This document shows positions 49,001 to 62,953 of a stretch of DNA of 64,000 nucleotides, piece after piece (the first letter of the stretch is position 1; the number at the start of each line of letters is the position of its first letter). Where the stretch lies: assembly GCA_038502055.1 (NCBI GenBank), contig JAXRKN010000044.1, positions 9,728,501 to 9,792,500 of the forward strand. Reading direction: 5' to 3'. Origin of the DNA: Tanytarsus gracilentus (lineage: Eukaryota; Arthropoda; Insecta; Diptera; Chironomidae). The translations under genes were made by a program, and so were the position numbers. Under the pieces are notes generated by a model that searched no databases, was not told the origin of the DNA, and worked only from the letters and a program-made list of their open reading frames with translations.

Positions 49001-52000
49001 AATGGCTTTATGGGATTTGCGAGGATGTTTAGGGGTATTTTTGCAAAGATGAGGAAGTCCACAGAATTTTAATGGTGTTTGAGAAGTTTTTAAGTGTATT
49101 TTTTTCAGCAAGATAAAAATTTATTTCATGCACTCTGAAAAACTGCGCTTAAACACCTACAAAAATTTTAAATTCTTAATATTCCATTCTTAAAGCCATT
49201 TTTTGTATCGCCTAAATGAAAACAAAAGCGTAGAAAACGAAGAAAAATGTGTGTCAACCCTCAAATAATTCATGACAAATTTCTTCCCTTAAATTTTTCT
49301 CTGTCCATGATTTTATTTTTTCAATCGTGCTCTTTTTTTTCTCGATAGTATTTTTTTTGATGTTTGAATAAATAATGAAAAACTAAAAACTTTTTTCTGT
49401 TTCCACTCTGAGAATTAAAAATATTCCAAAATTGAAAGGTAATTTTGACACGCAATGTATAAGAAATTGAATTAGATATTTTTGTCGGAAATTTCATAAT
49501 AACATAAGATTTGATTGAGGAGAGTTAAGGCACGCAAGTTTGAGAGGCACAAAGGTAGGGGAAGTCACCGAATGACATGTTAGTCACATATTAAGCTCAA
49601 TAAAATTTATTTATAGACACAATCGGATTAAAAATTTAAAAAATGGAGCGAAAAATTGGTTAATAAATTATGAGTTTTGTGGTTAAGAGCTGAAAGTTTT
49701 ACAAAGTGTCAATTGAGTGAATTATAAATAAAGACTGGGATTTATTTTCTTAAGAATTTTTTTAAAATATTGAAATTAAAACACCAAAAAACATTTCCTT
49801 TCAATAAAAAAAAGTCCTCAACACTTCCTGATTTTGATTTTGTATAAATACAATTTCCAATTTATTCACTCGACATCGATCTAAATTTCGATTGAAATTA
49901 ATTCAACCCTAACAAAACAAATCCCAAACCTTCTAAAATAAAAACAAGGAAATCAATCAATTTCGATCTCATTAAAAATAAATAAAAATTAAAAGCGAAA
50001 CGATTTGAAGAAAATTAAAATTTTAATCAGAAAAGAAACTAACAAGAAATATATATTTTCAGGTAAAAATTTCAAGACCTTTTCGTGCTTTAGAGTGACG
50101 GCAAAAGATAAAAAAATTCATCTATTAGGGTTCTTATTCAATTTTTCTATCACACACACTCGCATGTGCTTGAAAGAAAGAAAAATACATAAATTGGATA
50201 CACACAAAAATCACGATAAAAGCAAAGCATCATTGATTCCTTCGAGGAGATTCTTACAAGATGTTGCCATCTGTTCTAACGTTTCATACGTATGAAGAAA
50301 ATCCTTCATAACCATTCATGCACTCATAGGTTATTGGCTTGTTGTTCTCTTCTCAAAATGTTTCTACATAAATTTCTCCTTCGAGACTCACAAAACAGTA
50401 ATGATGCAATTTTTCGAGATTATTTATTGAAACGTTTTGGATAAACTTTCAATTTTGATGGGTGAAAATCACGAACAAATTCAATTTCGGTTATGGACGA
50501 AATTGTTATGTAAAATTTTGATGAATAACATTCTGAGTTGTGCAAGATTTTTATCGTCATCGAGAGAATTCATTTTATTGCTTTTTAGAAATTAATTTTT
50601 AATTAAAATGGTCGAAAATTAAAACGAGACTTTAAAATCGTAACTCAACACCGAAGGTTCACATTTTATTTTTCGCAATATTGCAAAGTAGACCAAGGAC
50701 ATTCACATTTCCATCCCCTTCCGTCTCGCTTCGTCCTCTTTTGTTCTCTTTAATAATGCACACATTGCTGTGTGAGGATGTCTGGAAGCATTTTTTTTCT
50801 TCTCAGGTGTTTCTTACCAACAACAAGAAAATCCATCTGCTCGGTGTTTGCAAAAATCTCGCTTATTGCGCATTAGAAAATTTTTTCTCTCTCCTTTTTA
50901 TATGGCGAGGAGGTCCATTGAAAATCAGAGCGTAAATGAATTATTCTTTCATAGTAAATTAATGATCCGGCCTTTCTGTCTCGATGTGTATCACAACCCC
51001 TTCATACATGCCAATGCGACCCTCCTTTTTCATCTCATCTCTCTGTGTCTTTTGATACTATTTTTTCTAGTTTTTTTTAAATCCTGTTCTGTCATTAAAA
51101 CTTTTAAATTTTCCGCACAATTATTAACAATTTAAAAATTCTGAATGTCCTCACATGTCATTTGATACACATTGTGACATTATACACTATGAGATTTGTG
51201 TAAACAAGGAACTTTTTCCCTTTTATACCTTCCACATCGAAGACAAAAGCCGATGAATAGAGAGCAGGAAGGCTTGAGTCTCTCACTCTATTTTATGTGA
51301 CATCAAATTAAAGAGAAAAGGCAGCAAAAGAAATGAATAAAACACCCTTAAGAAATGGAGCTCGTGTGTGAATGTATGTGAGGAGGAAGTTAATTTGCAG
51401 AAAGGATACAAAGTGAATCTTTGATCCTCAAGACACTTCATTAACTAACGAGGACTGTGGGAGAGACTTTAAGAAAATTTATTGCATGAAATTTAAGAAA
51501 AAAAAATAATTTATGTAATCAAATTTTTGTGGGTTTTCTTCTTTAACTTTAGCTCAACTTCATTTTCACAGTTTACAGCCCAACAACTGCCCACTCAATC
51601 CTTTTCACTCTCAATTGACGTCACTGTCCTAACGACAATCACTCTTCTTACCATATTGTCTTATCATCTATTGCGTAATGAGACAAAAAGGCGCTCTAAA
51701 CACGCAATTTTTCATTCAGGCATTCTGCTCTCGCCTGCATGTGCTGTGTCACACATGAGGAAAGAGAAATTTCTTAACGCACAACTTTCGAGTGGGCGAA
51801 CATGCTTGAATTCAATACAAAGCAACTGCTGCTGGGATGCGAGTGTGGGTGTCATTGAGGGCATTCTCAAGAGATAAACTTCTAGCGCAAAATAATATAG
51901 AAGAAAACAATGGTACAAGTAGCATATTGCTCTTGTCGCTGCTGCAATGTCTCTGATAAAATTTAATAAAGAAATTTTTCTTCGCCTTCCTCTCACTTAA

Positions 52001-54768
52001 ATTGGAATTTTCTGTACCATATGAGTTCTGCACAATTGTCATCGTAGGCAGTCGAAAAATGTACTTTTTTATAATATGCTTTACGCCATTCATCGAGTCA
52101 TGTCAACATTTTTTTTTCGCTGATGTGGCACTCAATTGGCAATTGTGAATTAAAAAAGAGAGAAAGGAGAATTTGCGAGGAATTATTGGCTCTAATGTGA
52201 TTATGTCAACACTTTCAAATAAGCGGCTTTTATCACTTCTTCTTGCTGCTGTTATGGCCTCTACTCCGGTTTTGGATGGAATTTATTCAAGAGTGGAAAA
52301 ATACCAGAAAAAGGGTAAAATTGAAAAGATTTCGATGGGCAGGAAATTTTTATAAATTCTCTAAAAATTCAATCCTAAAACAACTTTTTATCTTAATTTT
52401 TTCGCACATCAAGAGATGTGAGCATATTTTTTTCAATTTTCGAGTGGTCAACCGCCAAATAGGATTAACTACCAACTTCTTCTTGTTCCTTCCTTCATCC
52501 ATTCATGCACACATTCATAAAAATCTCGTGCTTGATTAAGCCACAAACGAGCGAGAAGAAAAATATCGGACACATTGCATTCCGAGTGAGAGAATAAATT
52601 TTTTTCAGTTTCTTTTCTTAATCTATTCAGCGTTAAGCAATCCTCATTTCTCACTGTCTCACTGGTCGATAGGTAATATCTATTGAAATCCGATCTTTAC
52701 AATAAGAATGATAAATTTCCCTCAATTTTTTTTTCTTCTCTTTTTTGTCGGCACTTTTTTTACTGAACACATAAAAATCTATGAAAATGCTTGTTGAGTG
52801 CGTCAACGAAAAAAAAACAATGAAATAATTTTATTTAGGCCTGAAAAAAGATGAGAAAATTTTCATGTCTCCTTTTTTCATCAATGAGATTTTTATTTTT
52901 ATTGATTGAGAGATGATGGTGAATGAATTTGTCTTGTTTTTTTGAATAAAATGGAGAAATTTTTTTGAGGTTGTGGGATGGAATTGAAAATATTGAATTT
53001 AACAAATTATTTGGATCACCTAAGAAATTGTGAAATTTTTTTATTTTATCAACCTCAATAATTTTTAACTAACTTCAATAATGTTTTTTTTGTAAAAATT
53101 TATGCCTCATTTTTTTGTACGATTATTTCCTCTGGTGAGGTTATAAAAAAGGCAAATTCTTGTTGTTATTACAAGCTCACTAAATTTACCATATTTTAGC
53201 TATGTGGGAAATTTTTGAGACAGAAAAAAGTGCAGACAAGACCTAAATTTGCTTTTGATGAATGTAAAAAATCCACAAAGTCAACCTTTTTTGTTCTCAT
53301 TTGAAGTGAATGACTCACGCTTAAATGTATAAGAAGTTGTAAACGAATTTAAATAAAAAAAATCACTGAGCGAGAAAAATTTCCCTTTTTTTTTTTTACC
53401 TTTTGCCCTGGTTCATTGTTATCAACTATCTCAAATGTGGTGTCACCCTAACTAATTTGAATGGTTGTCCTCGTTCATTTGTCCTTTTCCTTTTTTTTCT
53501 TTTCTTTCTTTTTTTCCTCCTTTTTCCCTACGAAATGAATCCGAAAAACAAAAAGTCTATTGATTTTTTTCTCTTCTCTATTTCTCACACACAAATCACT
53601 AAAGATCGAACACAACCCACAACAGATTTTTTTCGAGATCGATCATAAAAATAAATCCAAAATAAACTAGAGCAATATAGAAAAAGAAGTCATAAAAAAT
53701 TGTTAATTCTTTCGTATTCAATTTCGATTCTCGTTTTACTTCTTTTTCTGTAGTTTTTTCTGGAGGGGAAAATAATGGAAAATTTTATGAGAAATATTTT
53801 CTTAAATAATTCAAGAAAATCTGAACGCGAGTCGCATCGGGAAAAAAAGATGAATATCAAATGTCTCTCAATGTAAAATAAACACACGGCTGATGCTGAC
53901 TCTGCTGTTGACACCCACAATTATTTTTTGTAGATATATTTTATGACGATGATTATTTTCTACACGGATGAAAATTAGAACATAAATGAGTTGGACAGTT
54001 TTGAGAGGTCTTAATTAACTTTTTATGGAGTTTGCTTCAAGATTTAAAAATTAAGTTTAAAAACAAATCGATATATTAAGGTTCGAATCCTAAAATTTAT
54101 AAAAAAAAGTGTTTAATGCCATTTTAATTTTTTAATTTTTTAATTTGAAATAAAAATAAATAAATTGAGTTTCAATATCAAAATTTCCTCTCAGTGTAAA
54201 TTCTACGTCGCATCATTCTTTTTTTTCGAGAGACAAACTAGATCAGATAACGACACCAAAAAAAATTAAACATGCAACTTCTCGTCACAGAAAAAAATAA
54301 AAATTGAGTTACATTAATCTTTATTCTATTATCATATAGATTTCTATCACCGCATCATCAAAAAATTGTGAGTCTCGCGATTATTGTGAATGGAGTGAAT
54401 AATACAACTCGTCCGACTAAAACTACTTTTTTGAGCACAACTTCCGGTGTTTTTCTGAATGAATTTTTTTACTCTCTCGATCGTTCGCTTGAGCTCCGAA
54501 TTTACGTCATTGTTTGAATTGAATTTAGCCTAGGCACTTGATGATGTTGGTTTTGTGGCTTTCAATGAAAAATATCGTTTTGATTTGATTTATTGCGCAT
54601 TTTGATGAGATTTTTTCATCTTTTGATAACGTAGGCGCGGGAGTTGGAGTTGGTGCGTCATTATTTTCTCTAAATTCCCACCTGAAATTAAATTTTTTTT
54701 CATGGAAAATTTTCTCGTTCGGAAAGTAAAACGCAATAAGTTAAAAATTTGAGGAAAATTCAAAGTCG
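46047..54768. other. Long non-coding stretch
   Basis: No gene supported. The segment 46430-46800 (CTCAGTCAGAGTG with an initiator-like TCAGT, then GAGAGAGAGA and GTGAGAGTGAGTGAGTG) has the look of an insect promoter and 5' UTR, but no coding exon follows that I can defend. Frames at 47191-47484 and 51527-51877 are about 100 codons long without recognisable domains. The rest is AT-rich. Confidence 0.45.
48863..48884. repeat. TA dinucleotide microsatellite
   Basis: About eleven TA units. Confidence 0.85.
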
Positions 54769-54960
54769 AGCGAGGGAAAAATCAAAACAAAACGTAAAAC
54801 TCCACCAACACTGACGAAGGCAGGCTTGAGTTGTGTATGTAGACTCCATTGACCTGAGTGTTGTTGATTTTTCATAGACATATCCACTAACACTCTCGAA
54901 TGCACTATAGCCATCTTCTTCACATCCAGTCGTCGCGTCATTGCTGAATGTTTTGCCAGA
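54769..54960 (-). repeat. 192-bp dispersed duplication, copy B
   Basis: Reverse-complement counterpart of 18526-18718, practically identical over its whole length and lying in the opposite orientation. The flanks are unrelated on both sides. The same two reading frames stay open. Confidence 0.85.
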
Positions 54961-57900
54961 CGAAGGCATAAAGCAATGTCATGCGGCATGAGACATCAAC
55001 ACAATCGTACCACGTGTGGAGTGTGTGCAATCTCGTAGTATTTTTTTCATCATCATTTGCAAAAAAAGCCACATAATAGTGAGTATATGCGAGGTGTGCT
55101 TTTCATGGCGCAAACTCCACTCGGATGTCCTCAATCGCCTTCGCTTTTGTTTAATAATTTAATAATGGAGAGCACTAGCGGAGTGTACTATCATAATATT
55201 CCCACACTCGACGAGCGTGCATTTGACCCCAGATGAATTTTTTTTTCTCTTTTTTTTGCTGCAGCATGCATACGATGCTGCTGGTGACCAATGCGAAAAT
55301 GATGAATTTAAATTAGGACACAGACATTGATTGAAAAATTGAGAACGAGGCTTTTCGTGTGCTCTTCCTGTAGTAGAAAAGTTTGAAAATTAAAAATGAA
55401 CCATTTGGGAATTTATTAAATTTTTAAAGTTGAATTCTCAGTAAAAATTTATTAGCTTGAAATTAAATTTCTTGGAGGTTTAAATCTTAAAAATTTAGAA
55501 TGAAGATATTCAATTTTAAAAGTTCTAAAGTCCACAAGAATCTCAGCAAAAAAAAACTTTTTTTTCATCCTTCACATGCAGTCATAACGAGTTTTTCCCT
55601 CTGTTTTATCAGAAACTGCGTAGTTCCAAATTATGTCGTCTTAAATCAGTTGAAATCTCATGATTACGGGCACAAATTTCTCCGCATACTTATCCCGTGA
55701 GCTTCAAGTCATTGCAGATTTTTTTTGCGCCACGATAGTCAGTCAATCGAGGTGTATTAAGTGAATGCCTAGGCAAGCATTTTCTAGTGCGGAGTTTCAG
55801 TCAAAATAAATAATAAAATTTATGCGATTGTATTTGTGTGTCTGTGTTGTTGTCAACGTCACTATGCTCAGTGCTATAGTTTTTGCTATCACCGAGAGTG
55901 ATTGCCAGCATAATCGAGAAAATTTTAAAATTAATTTTAAACTTTAAAATTCAATTAAAAGCATCGTGAGCATGGAGAAGCAATTTTTCGGGTCAACATT
56001 CCAAACTCACTCAAACTATATGTTTTTATTATTATGCTCTCTCACTCACTCATTTTTAATAAAATTTTTCACTTTTGTATGAGTGAGAGTAGAAAATATG
56101 CAGACATGTCGGGACACGAGTGACTCACATATACAAAAGTCTCTCGTCTGCTTCATGCTCATACTTATCCGCCGCGCCTTTTGTAGTATTTTTTTCCTCA
56201 CTCTTACGCTACTATATACAACTTCATACACGACTCACTCACTCTGTGTGCGAGTTTTTTCTTCTCTCTCACTCACTTGCTTGTATTATGTTGTTTTTAT
56301 CCCGTGTACGTATACGAAAAGTTGAACATTTTCTCTCGCGCGCTCAGAAAAACGTTTTTACTCTGCGTTCAGCGCTCGAACAATATACACCGTAGACAAT
56401 TTGCGTTGCGTGAATATTTTTTTCTCATATATATAAAAAAATCTCAACTTTTCGAAGAGGAAAATGAAATAAAAAAAAAGTTTTATATCGCGAAGAAGAA
56501 AAAAATTATTACGGTCGGTGAGAATAAAAAAAAAGTTAAGAAGAATAAAAAAAGTCAAAATAAAATTGTTGAAAAATTTCCGCGGGAAATTTGTTCTGGA
56601 TGATATTTTTCAAAATTCAACCGTGGTTTCACACCCGGAATAAAAAAAGAGTGAAAGAATAAAAAAATTGCGTAATTCTCAATAAATAAAAAAATTTAAA
56701 GTGTAAACAGAAAATAAAAAATTTGCAAAAGAAAAAAGTGCGAGAGTGTAAGGTGATCGCAAAAAAATTATTAAAGTGAGAGATAACACAAAAAGTTCTT
56801 CGTGGATAGAACAAGAGAAAAAAAACGATGTAAGAGCAAGTTTTTATTTACTTTTCTGTGTGCTCGACTTGTGTACAAGCAGAAAAACCTCTCAGACTTC
56901 AGCTGACGAAATAATCACTCGGATGAAAACAAACTGCGTAGTTTTTCTTGGGAAATTTCTGCGAGACGAACGCAATAATAAAAAAGTTTTTTCTCTCTCT
57001 CTCAAAAATGCTTTTTGAAAAAAAATTGTGTTTTTAGTTCAAGTTCAAATAATTGTTGTGCGAGGCGAGGAAATAATTTTGTTTTTTTAATTGATTATTA
57101 TTTTGTGGTTTCGAATAATTTCGAATTTACTCGTGGTCACAATCAATGGGTTGGATGCTGATGCGATCACGTAAACCACAAAGAAACGTTGATATGCTGT
57201 GAGAAAAAAAATATGCTGCTGTGTCTATTATGGACTGAGATTATGTTCGGCTGATAATGACTAAAAAAAGTCAAACGGTTTCGTTTTCTAGAAGAAACAA
57301 AATATCAGAGATAGTGACAAAATATTTTTTGAAGGGAATTCCAATATGAAATATTTGTGGAATTTAATGATAAAAAGTCAGTTTTGAAATGTTTTCGAGT
57401 AAATTTTCTTTAATTCGGTTACATTTAAAAATTAATATTTTTTAAAAAATTTCAACCAAACCAGAAAAATTTGGGTTTTCCCATCAACTCAAAAACTACA
57501 CGAGAAAAATCTCTTCAACTGATAAAATTCTTCAGAATTGACAAAAATAAACAAATTCTCGAGAAGTTTTACATGCGATGAAATATTGTTAAATTTAACT
57601 GCTTGAATATATTCGCTCTTTACCTAGACATACACTCACAAAATAGTTATACGAGCCCACTTTTTTCGATTTATCTTCAACAGAAAAATACTAAACAGCA
57701 AAAAATAAACAAAACGAAAGAAAATAAATATTTTTGCGGTGAATTTTTTATTTGGGGGTTTTGTAAAAAATAGTTTTAAAATTCTTGGGTTTTTACAAAA
57801 TGTAATTTTTTACTAAAAAAAATTATAATCTTCTACAAATTTGAAAATAATATTTTTTACAATCAAAAATAGAATCCAAAGTTTTGTGAAAATTTAAACC

Positions 57901-60900
57901 CACAAAAAATTCCATATGGTCATGGAAAGCAATTAGTGTCAATGATGAATTACCTACGGAAAAAAGAGAGTTGGCAAATCATGAAAATTTAGCAAAGCTT
58001 CAAAAATATAAAACGAGGTCATGAGTTCTTGGCTCTCATTTTCCACACTATATGCGGAAGAAAAGAATTTTCTGAATTTCTTGTGCTGCAATTTTCGTGA
58101 GTGACGAATGATTTCTTCTGAGAAATATTTGTCATCATGAAAAATCTTAAAGGTGGACACGAAAAAAGATAAATGACATATTTTCATTTTCATGTGAGAT
58201 TTTTTCGGATTTTGTGATAAATATAAATTTTAAAATTTAAACACCGCATTAAACTTTAACTCAATTTTAGGGATTAGAACCTTGAATAATATTTGATATT
58301 TTTTCATTTACTTCACTTCTCTTTTAATCACTCAACCGAAATTAACTTAAAAACCACCCAAAAAATTCTGCCGCAACTTAATTAAACCTCCTTAGTATAA
58401 CAAAATTCCCACAGACGAAATAAAACTCCCTCAACAAATTATGTTGATTCTCTAAAGTGTGTGCAGCAGCGCAGAGAAGAGCGAGCGCAAATTCTATATT
58501 TATCATGACATAATCGGTCGGCGCGGCGAGTTGAGAATTCTTTTATTATTTTATTATTTTGCAAAACTCACACACGCACAACAGCCGAGTTGCGATTTTT
58601 TCTCTCTCTCAAAAGTGAGCAAAATAAATATTTCGCCCCCATGGAAGAAGAACAAGAAACGAAAGAGATCTTCTTCATATACATAAAAATTAAGGTCATA
58701 TCGAGAGATGATGTTGTTGTTGTTGTCTGAGGCGGCGCGCAAAAAAGATCGAGAAAAAAATATATTTTCGTGTCTCGTTTCATTGTTTCGCAAGAGAAGC
58801 ACACAAGACACTTATAATTTGTCAGATACCGTTGCCGAGAGAGCTTTTTAAAATTTTTCCTTTCATGAATTTTTTTGCTCGCAATTGAAAGGCATGTGTG
58901 AGAGATAGAGAAAGTTTTTTATTTCGGGGGCAAGCGAGAAAGAGAGATGGATGTGGGCAAAACACTACATGAGACTCAAAAAGTATTTTTTTTTGTTATG
59001 AATGAAATTTTTTCGACTGTCTATTAGATAACTGTGCTTACCTTCATCTTATTTTCGCATACCTCAATCATGTCCAATAGCGAGAGAGCTGAAGCGGATT
59101 TGTAACTGAACATTTCATTAAAAAAAAAAACTTTTTTGCGCATTGCAATTTTAGAAATTGAAGGTAGAAAATTGAGCGAGGAACATTGGCACCGAAAAAA
59201 AATTAATAGTAACAGCAGTCAGTGAGGTAAACTATCATGTGGAACAATTTGTTTTGAACTTCCTTGCTGTTGCTGCAATGGAGCTTTGTTTTATTAGTCT
59301 GTTATTGTTTGGAGTCGAAAATTGCCAGGGATGGATAACTTCAAAGCTTGCTTTAAATTACTTAAATAATATTTTATTTTAACTGACTTTTTAAATTTAA
59401 AAAAAATTATTTTAACGTACTTTTTAAATTTAAAAATGTATATAATTTTTTTAAGATTTTTAAATTAAATTTAAAAAAATTTCGAACAGTTTCACGCGCA
59501 TTAAATCAAATTTTGACCTATCGAATTTTCAAGTAATTCACTTTAAATTTTCATCAAGTTGAAGGTTCACAAAAAAAAATCAAAGTAAGTGAAGAAAACT
59601 TTTCACTTCCTTTCTCTTTCAAGTTGAGGAAAATTCCCAATGGCATCAAAAAGGGAAAAATCGCTCGAAGGAAGAAGGTTTGGAAGGGAAGAGCAAGAAT
59701 TCAGTTTGGGGAGCCGGTTAAAAACATAACCATAAAGTATTTACCAGTCAACCTGAAGTGAGCGTTTGGGGATAGCTCGAGTAACACTTTGAATGATGCT
59801 TTTCGGAAAAATGCCATCCTCACATCTCATACACCAACACTCCACAATAGGCGCCTCCAACCAGACAATGACGACTCTCCTCACAAGGTTGATATGACAA
59901 CAATATCAAAACAACAACCTGAGAATGATGATGGAAAATGATGGAACGAAACATGTGTGTTTACACAATACTTTGCTTCGATGCGATAAATAAAATATTG
60001 TGATGTAATCGGCAACGGATGTTAATTAGAAAATTTTGAGGAGCTTTTCATCCATGGTGATTTAAATTAAATTTGATTGGGGATTAGAGGAAAATTAATT
60101 TTTCCGAGAAAATTTGCGATATAATTTTGACTTGATTTTAATGAGTTTTTCGTGGAAATTATTAAAGTCCTTGAACTATTTAATTTATTTCGGAAAAGAA
60201 AACTGCAGTAAATCCATCCAGCGAAAAAATATTGCCTGAGTTAATCATTTAAATCGAATTTAGTTAGCTCGAGCAGCTGGAAGAAAAAGAAGAAGTTGAA
60301 CATGAAATGGAAATCAGCAGTCGCTCACACAATATTTTTTTTTCGTTATAAATGCGTAACGCATAAATCTTTTCCATGAGAATAAATTTTCTCTTACTAC
60401 ACGTAACTATTTTGTCGTTATCTCAACAAATCGGCATAACAAAATAAAAAGTTCTCAGTGGCTCTAAATATTTATGCAAATCGAGGAGAATTCTTCTTCT
60501 CTCAACGACACAACAATAATCAACTATCAGCGATTAGTGAATGTGCTTACTGGTTGTTGTTCCATCGTTGAGTTTGTTGTAAACATTAGATCGCATGAAC
60601 AGTACCCGGATATAATTTTTTTTCGTGTATATGAAATATTTTTTCTTCGACATTGTAACTGCGTAGATAATTTTTTAAGCTAAATGTCAATCATTGAAAT
60701 TAAATCAAATCGAAGGTTTTTCTAAGGAATTAGTGGGTGAAGTTTATTTTACTTTCATCTTTAAAAAATCTCAATGTTTTTATTTTCTACTTTGTTCCTG
60801 CTGTAATCCACTTCATTCCAGCTAAAAATTTCAATAATTTAAATTATTTTGCATAAGCCAAAGCAAAACAATTAGTAATGAAGGTTTTTGCACTATTGTG

Positions 60901-61890
60901 TGAGAGAGAGGAAAATCCGAAATGTTGCTAAAAATAGGCACACACAAAACACGGAGAGCAGGGCTTTAATGGTATTGTTGAACTATAACAATAATGACGA
61001 TAAATTCCCATCATCAACATAATTTGCAACGCTATTAAAGTTTATTCTCATACATGCCAAACAGCACTTCTAAAAGAGATATTTTCATGCACACACAATT
61101 CGCTGCTTAGAAGATGAAGAAGAAATTTTTCGCAGAAAAGAGTTTTAAAAATAAAATAAAAGAGCCAAAAATTTATTTTGGAGAGCGAGTGAGATGGAGC
61201 GAATAAGCGTGCAAATGTTATTTTACAAAACAAGGTCGTTGCCATAATTTTTCGTTAGATTTACTTCGTACACTTCGGTTCAATGTGCATTCGCACACAC
61301 ATCTGTGAAACAAATAAGAAGAAAATCTTACCAAAAAAAAATTTAATTTTTTTTCGTTAAAACTTTTTGGACCATTGCGAAGCTAATCTTCTGCTGATGA
61401 TTTCTTCACGATTTTTTTTCTGTGCTTTTGGTTATTTAGGGTAATTGAAATTATTGCGATTTAGTTTCTGGTTTAATTTTTCAATGACACTCGTAAGGTT
61501 TTTTTGAGGGTAATTTGAAAATTTAATAATTTTCGCAATATTTATTTGTTCAGCAAAAAACCTTGGTAAAAATTCACATAGCTCACATAATTTTACTCAG
61601 AATGAAAAATTATGAGGCGACAATAAAAATGACGAGCGCAAATAGAGCTTAAAAGGAAGAAGAAGACTTTGTACTACAATATTTTTTTTTCGCCACAATG
61701 CTCGATTATTATTGTCATTATCTCGAGTAAATGTGTGGCGCTCACCAAACTGCACACACAAAGAGACAGGTTGAAAAATATATCGCGAAAAAATAATAAA
61801 AAGAAGTGCAAAAAATATCGATCATGTCATGCTTGTTTGTTTGTTTTTCCAATCTCATATACTCCTCGGCTTTTCGCTCCGTGTGTTATG
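54961..61890. other. Long non-coding stretch with promoter-like patches
   Basis: No gene supported. From 56150 to 57010 CT-rich DNA (CACTCACTCACTCTGTGTG, TCTCTCTCAC), CGCGCGCTCAG near 56340 and GCGTTCAGCGC near 56367 pass into A-rich purine tracts, a layout like a promoter followed by a long 5' UTR. A coding start cannot be established. A similar patch lies at 58440-58960. Confidence 0.4.
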
Positions 61891-61901
61891 GCATATTCGG
61901 C

Positions 61902-62943
61902 GGGTGCGCGTCACGAGTATTACGTAATATTGTGCACAATATTGTGCGTAATTGTGCGTAATTTTTATGCGTAATTACGCACAATATTATGCACAATTAC
62001 GCACAATAACATGCACAATATTATTACGCACAATATTATGCACATTAATTACGCATAATTATTACGCGTAAAAATTAAATGCACAGTATTGTGCGTAATA
62101 AATATGCGTAATATTGTGCACAATAAATACGCATATTTATTACGCACAATTAATATGCACAATATTATGTGTCAAAAAAATTACGCACAATATTGTGCAC
62201 AATAAATATGCGTAATATTATGCGCAATTATTGTGCGTACTATTGTGCACAATAAATATGCGTAATTATGCGTTATAATTGTGCACAATATGCCAAATTT
62301 TACGCAAAATAAATTTAAATAATTTTCATCATGATCATCTTTAAACCACAAAAAGAGATTGATAACAGCTTCACTTGTTAAATCTGGGTATTAAAAATTT
62401 CAAAATGTAAGAAAATATGTTTTAGTATCATTAGAAAACTTACTTAAAAAGCAATTTTTGGAAACCCAGGTTTAAGAAGTGACCAAGCTGTTATCAATCT
62501 CTTTTTGTGGTTTAAAGATGATCATGATGAAAATTATTTAAATTTATTTTGCGTAAAATTTGGCATATTGTGCACAATTATAACGCATAATTACGCATAT
62601 TTATTGTGCACAATAGTACGCACAATAATTGCGCATAATATTACGCATATTTATTGTGCACAATATTGTGCGTAATTTTTTTGACACATAATATTGTGCA
62701 TATTAATTGTGCGTAATAAATATGCGTATTTATTGTGCACAATTTTACGCATATTTATTACGCACAATATTGTGCATTTTATTTTTTATTTATCTAATTA
62801 ATGTGCATAATATTGTGTGTAATAATATTGTGCATGTTATTGTGCCTAATTGTGCATAATATTGTGCGTAATTACGCATAAAAATTACGCACAATTACGC
62901 ACAATATTGTGCACAATATTACGTAATACTCGTGACGCGGATT
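61902..62943. mobile_element. 1042-bp palindromic (foldback) element with 10-bp target duplication
   Basis: The two halves are inverted copies from CGCGTCACGAGTATTACG at the left to CGTAATACTCGTGACGCG at the right. The outer arms consist of alternations of GTGCAC, ATTGTGCGTAAT, TGCGTAATTACGCA and similar self-complementary words. The inner arms contain unique sequence (CCACAAAAAGAGATTGATAA and its complement), leaving only about 70 bp of unpaired centre (about 62390-62458). The 10-bp CATATTCGGC at 61892-61901 and 62944-62953 is a target duplication. The layout recalls Drosophila FB elements (arms of short tandem repeats, 9-bp duplication) or foldback Mutator-like elements. No coding frame exists. 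Confidence 0.9.
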
Positions 62944-62953
62944 CATATTCGGC

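Noticed and set aside
51527..51877. A 116-codon plus-strand frame
   Set aside because: No recognisable family, overlapped by two minus-strand frames of similar length; codon content follows base composition.
54061..54110. GGTTCGAATCC resembling a tRNA B box
   Set aside because: No A box or foldable acceptor stem lies at the right distance on either strand.
61902..62943. The palindrome as a plain assembly artefact (read-through of a hairpin adapter)
   Set aside because: The arms differ at several positions and the whole is flanked by a 10-bp target duplication, which an artefact would not produce. Long reads would still be useful.
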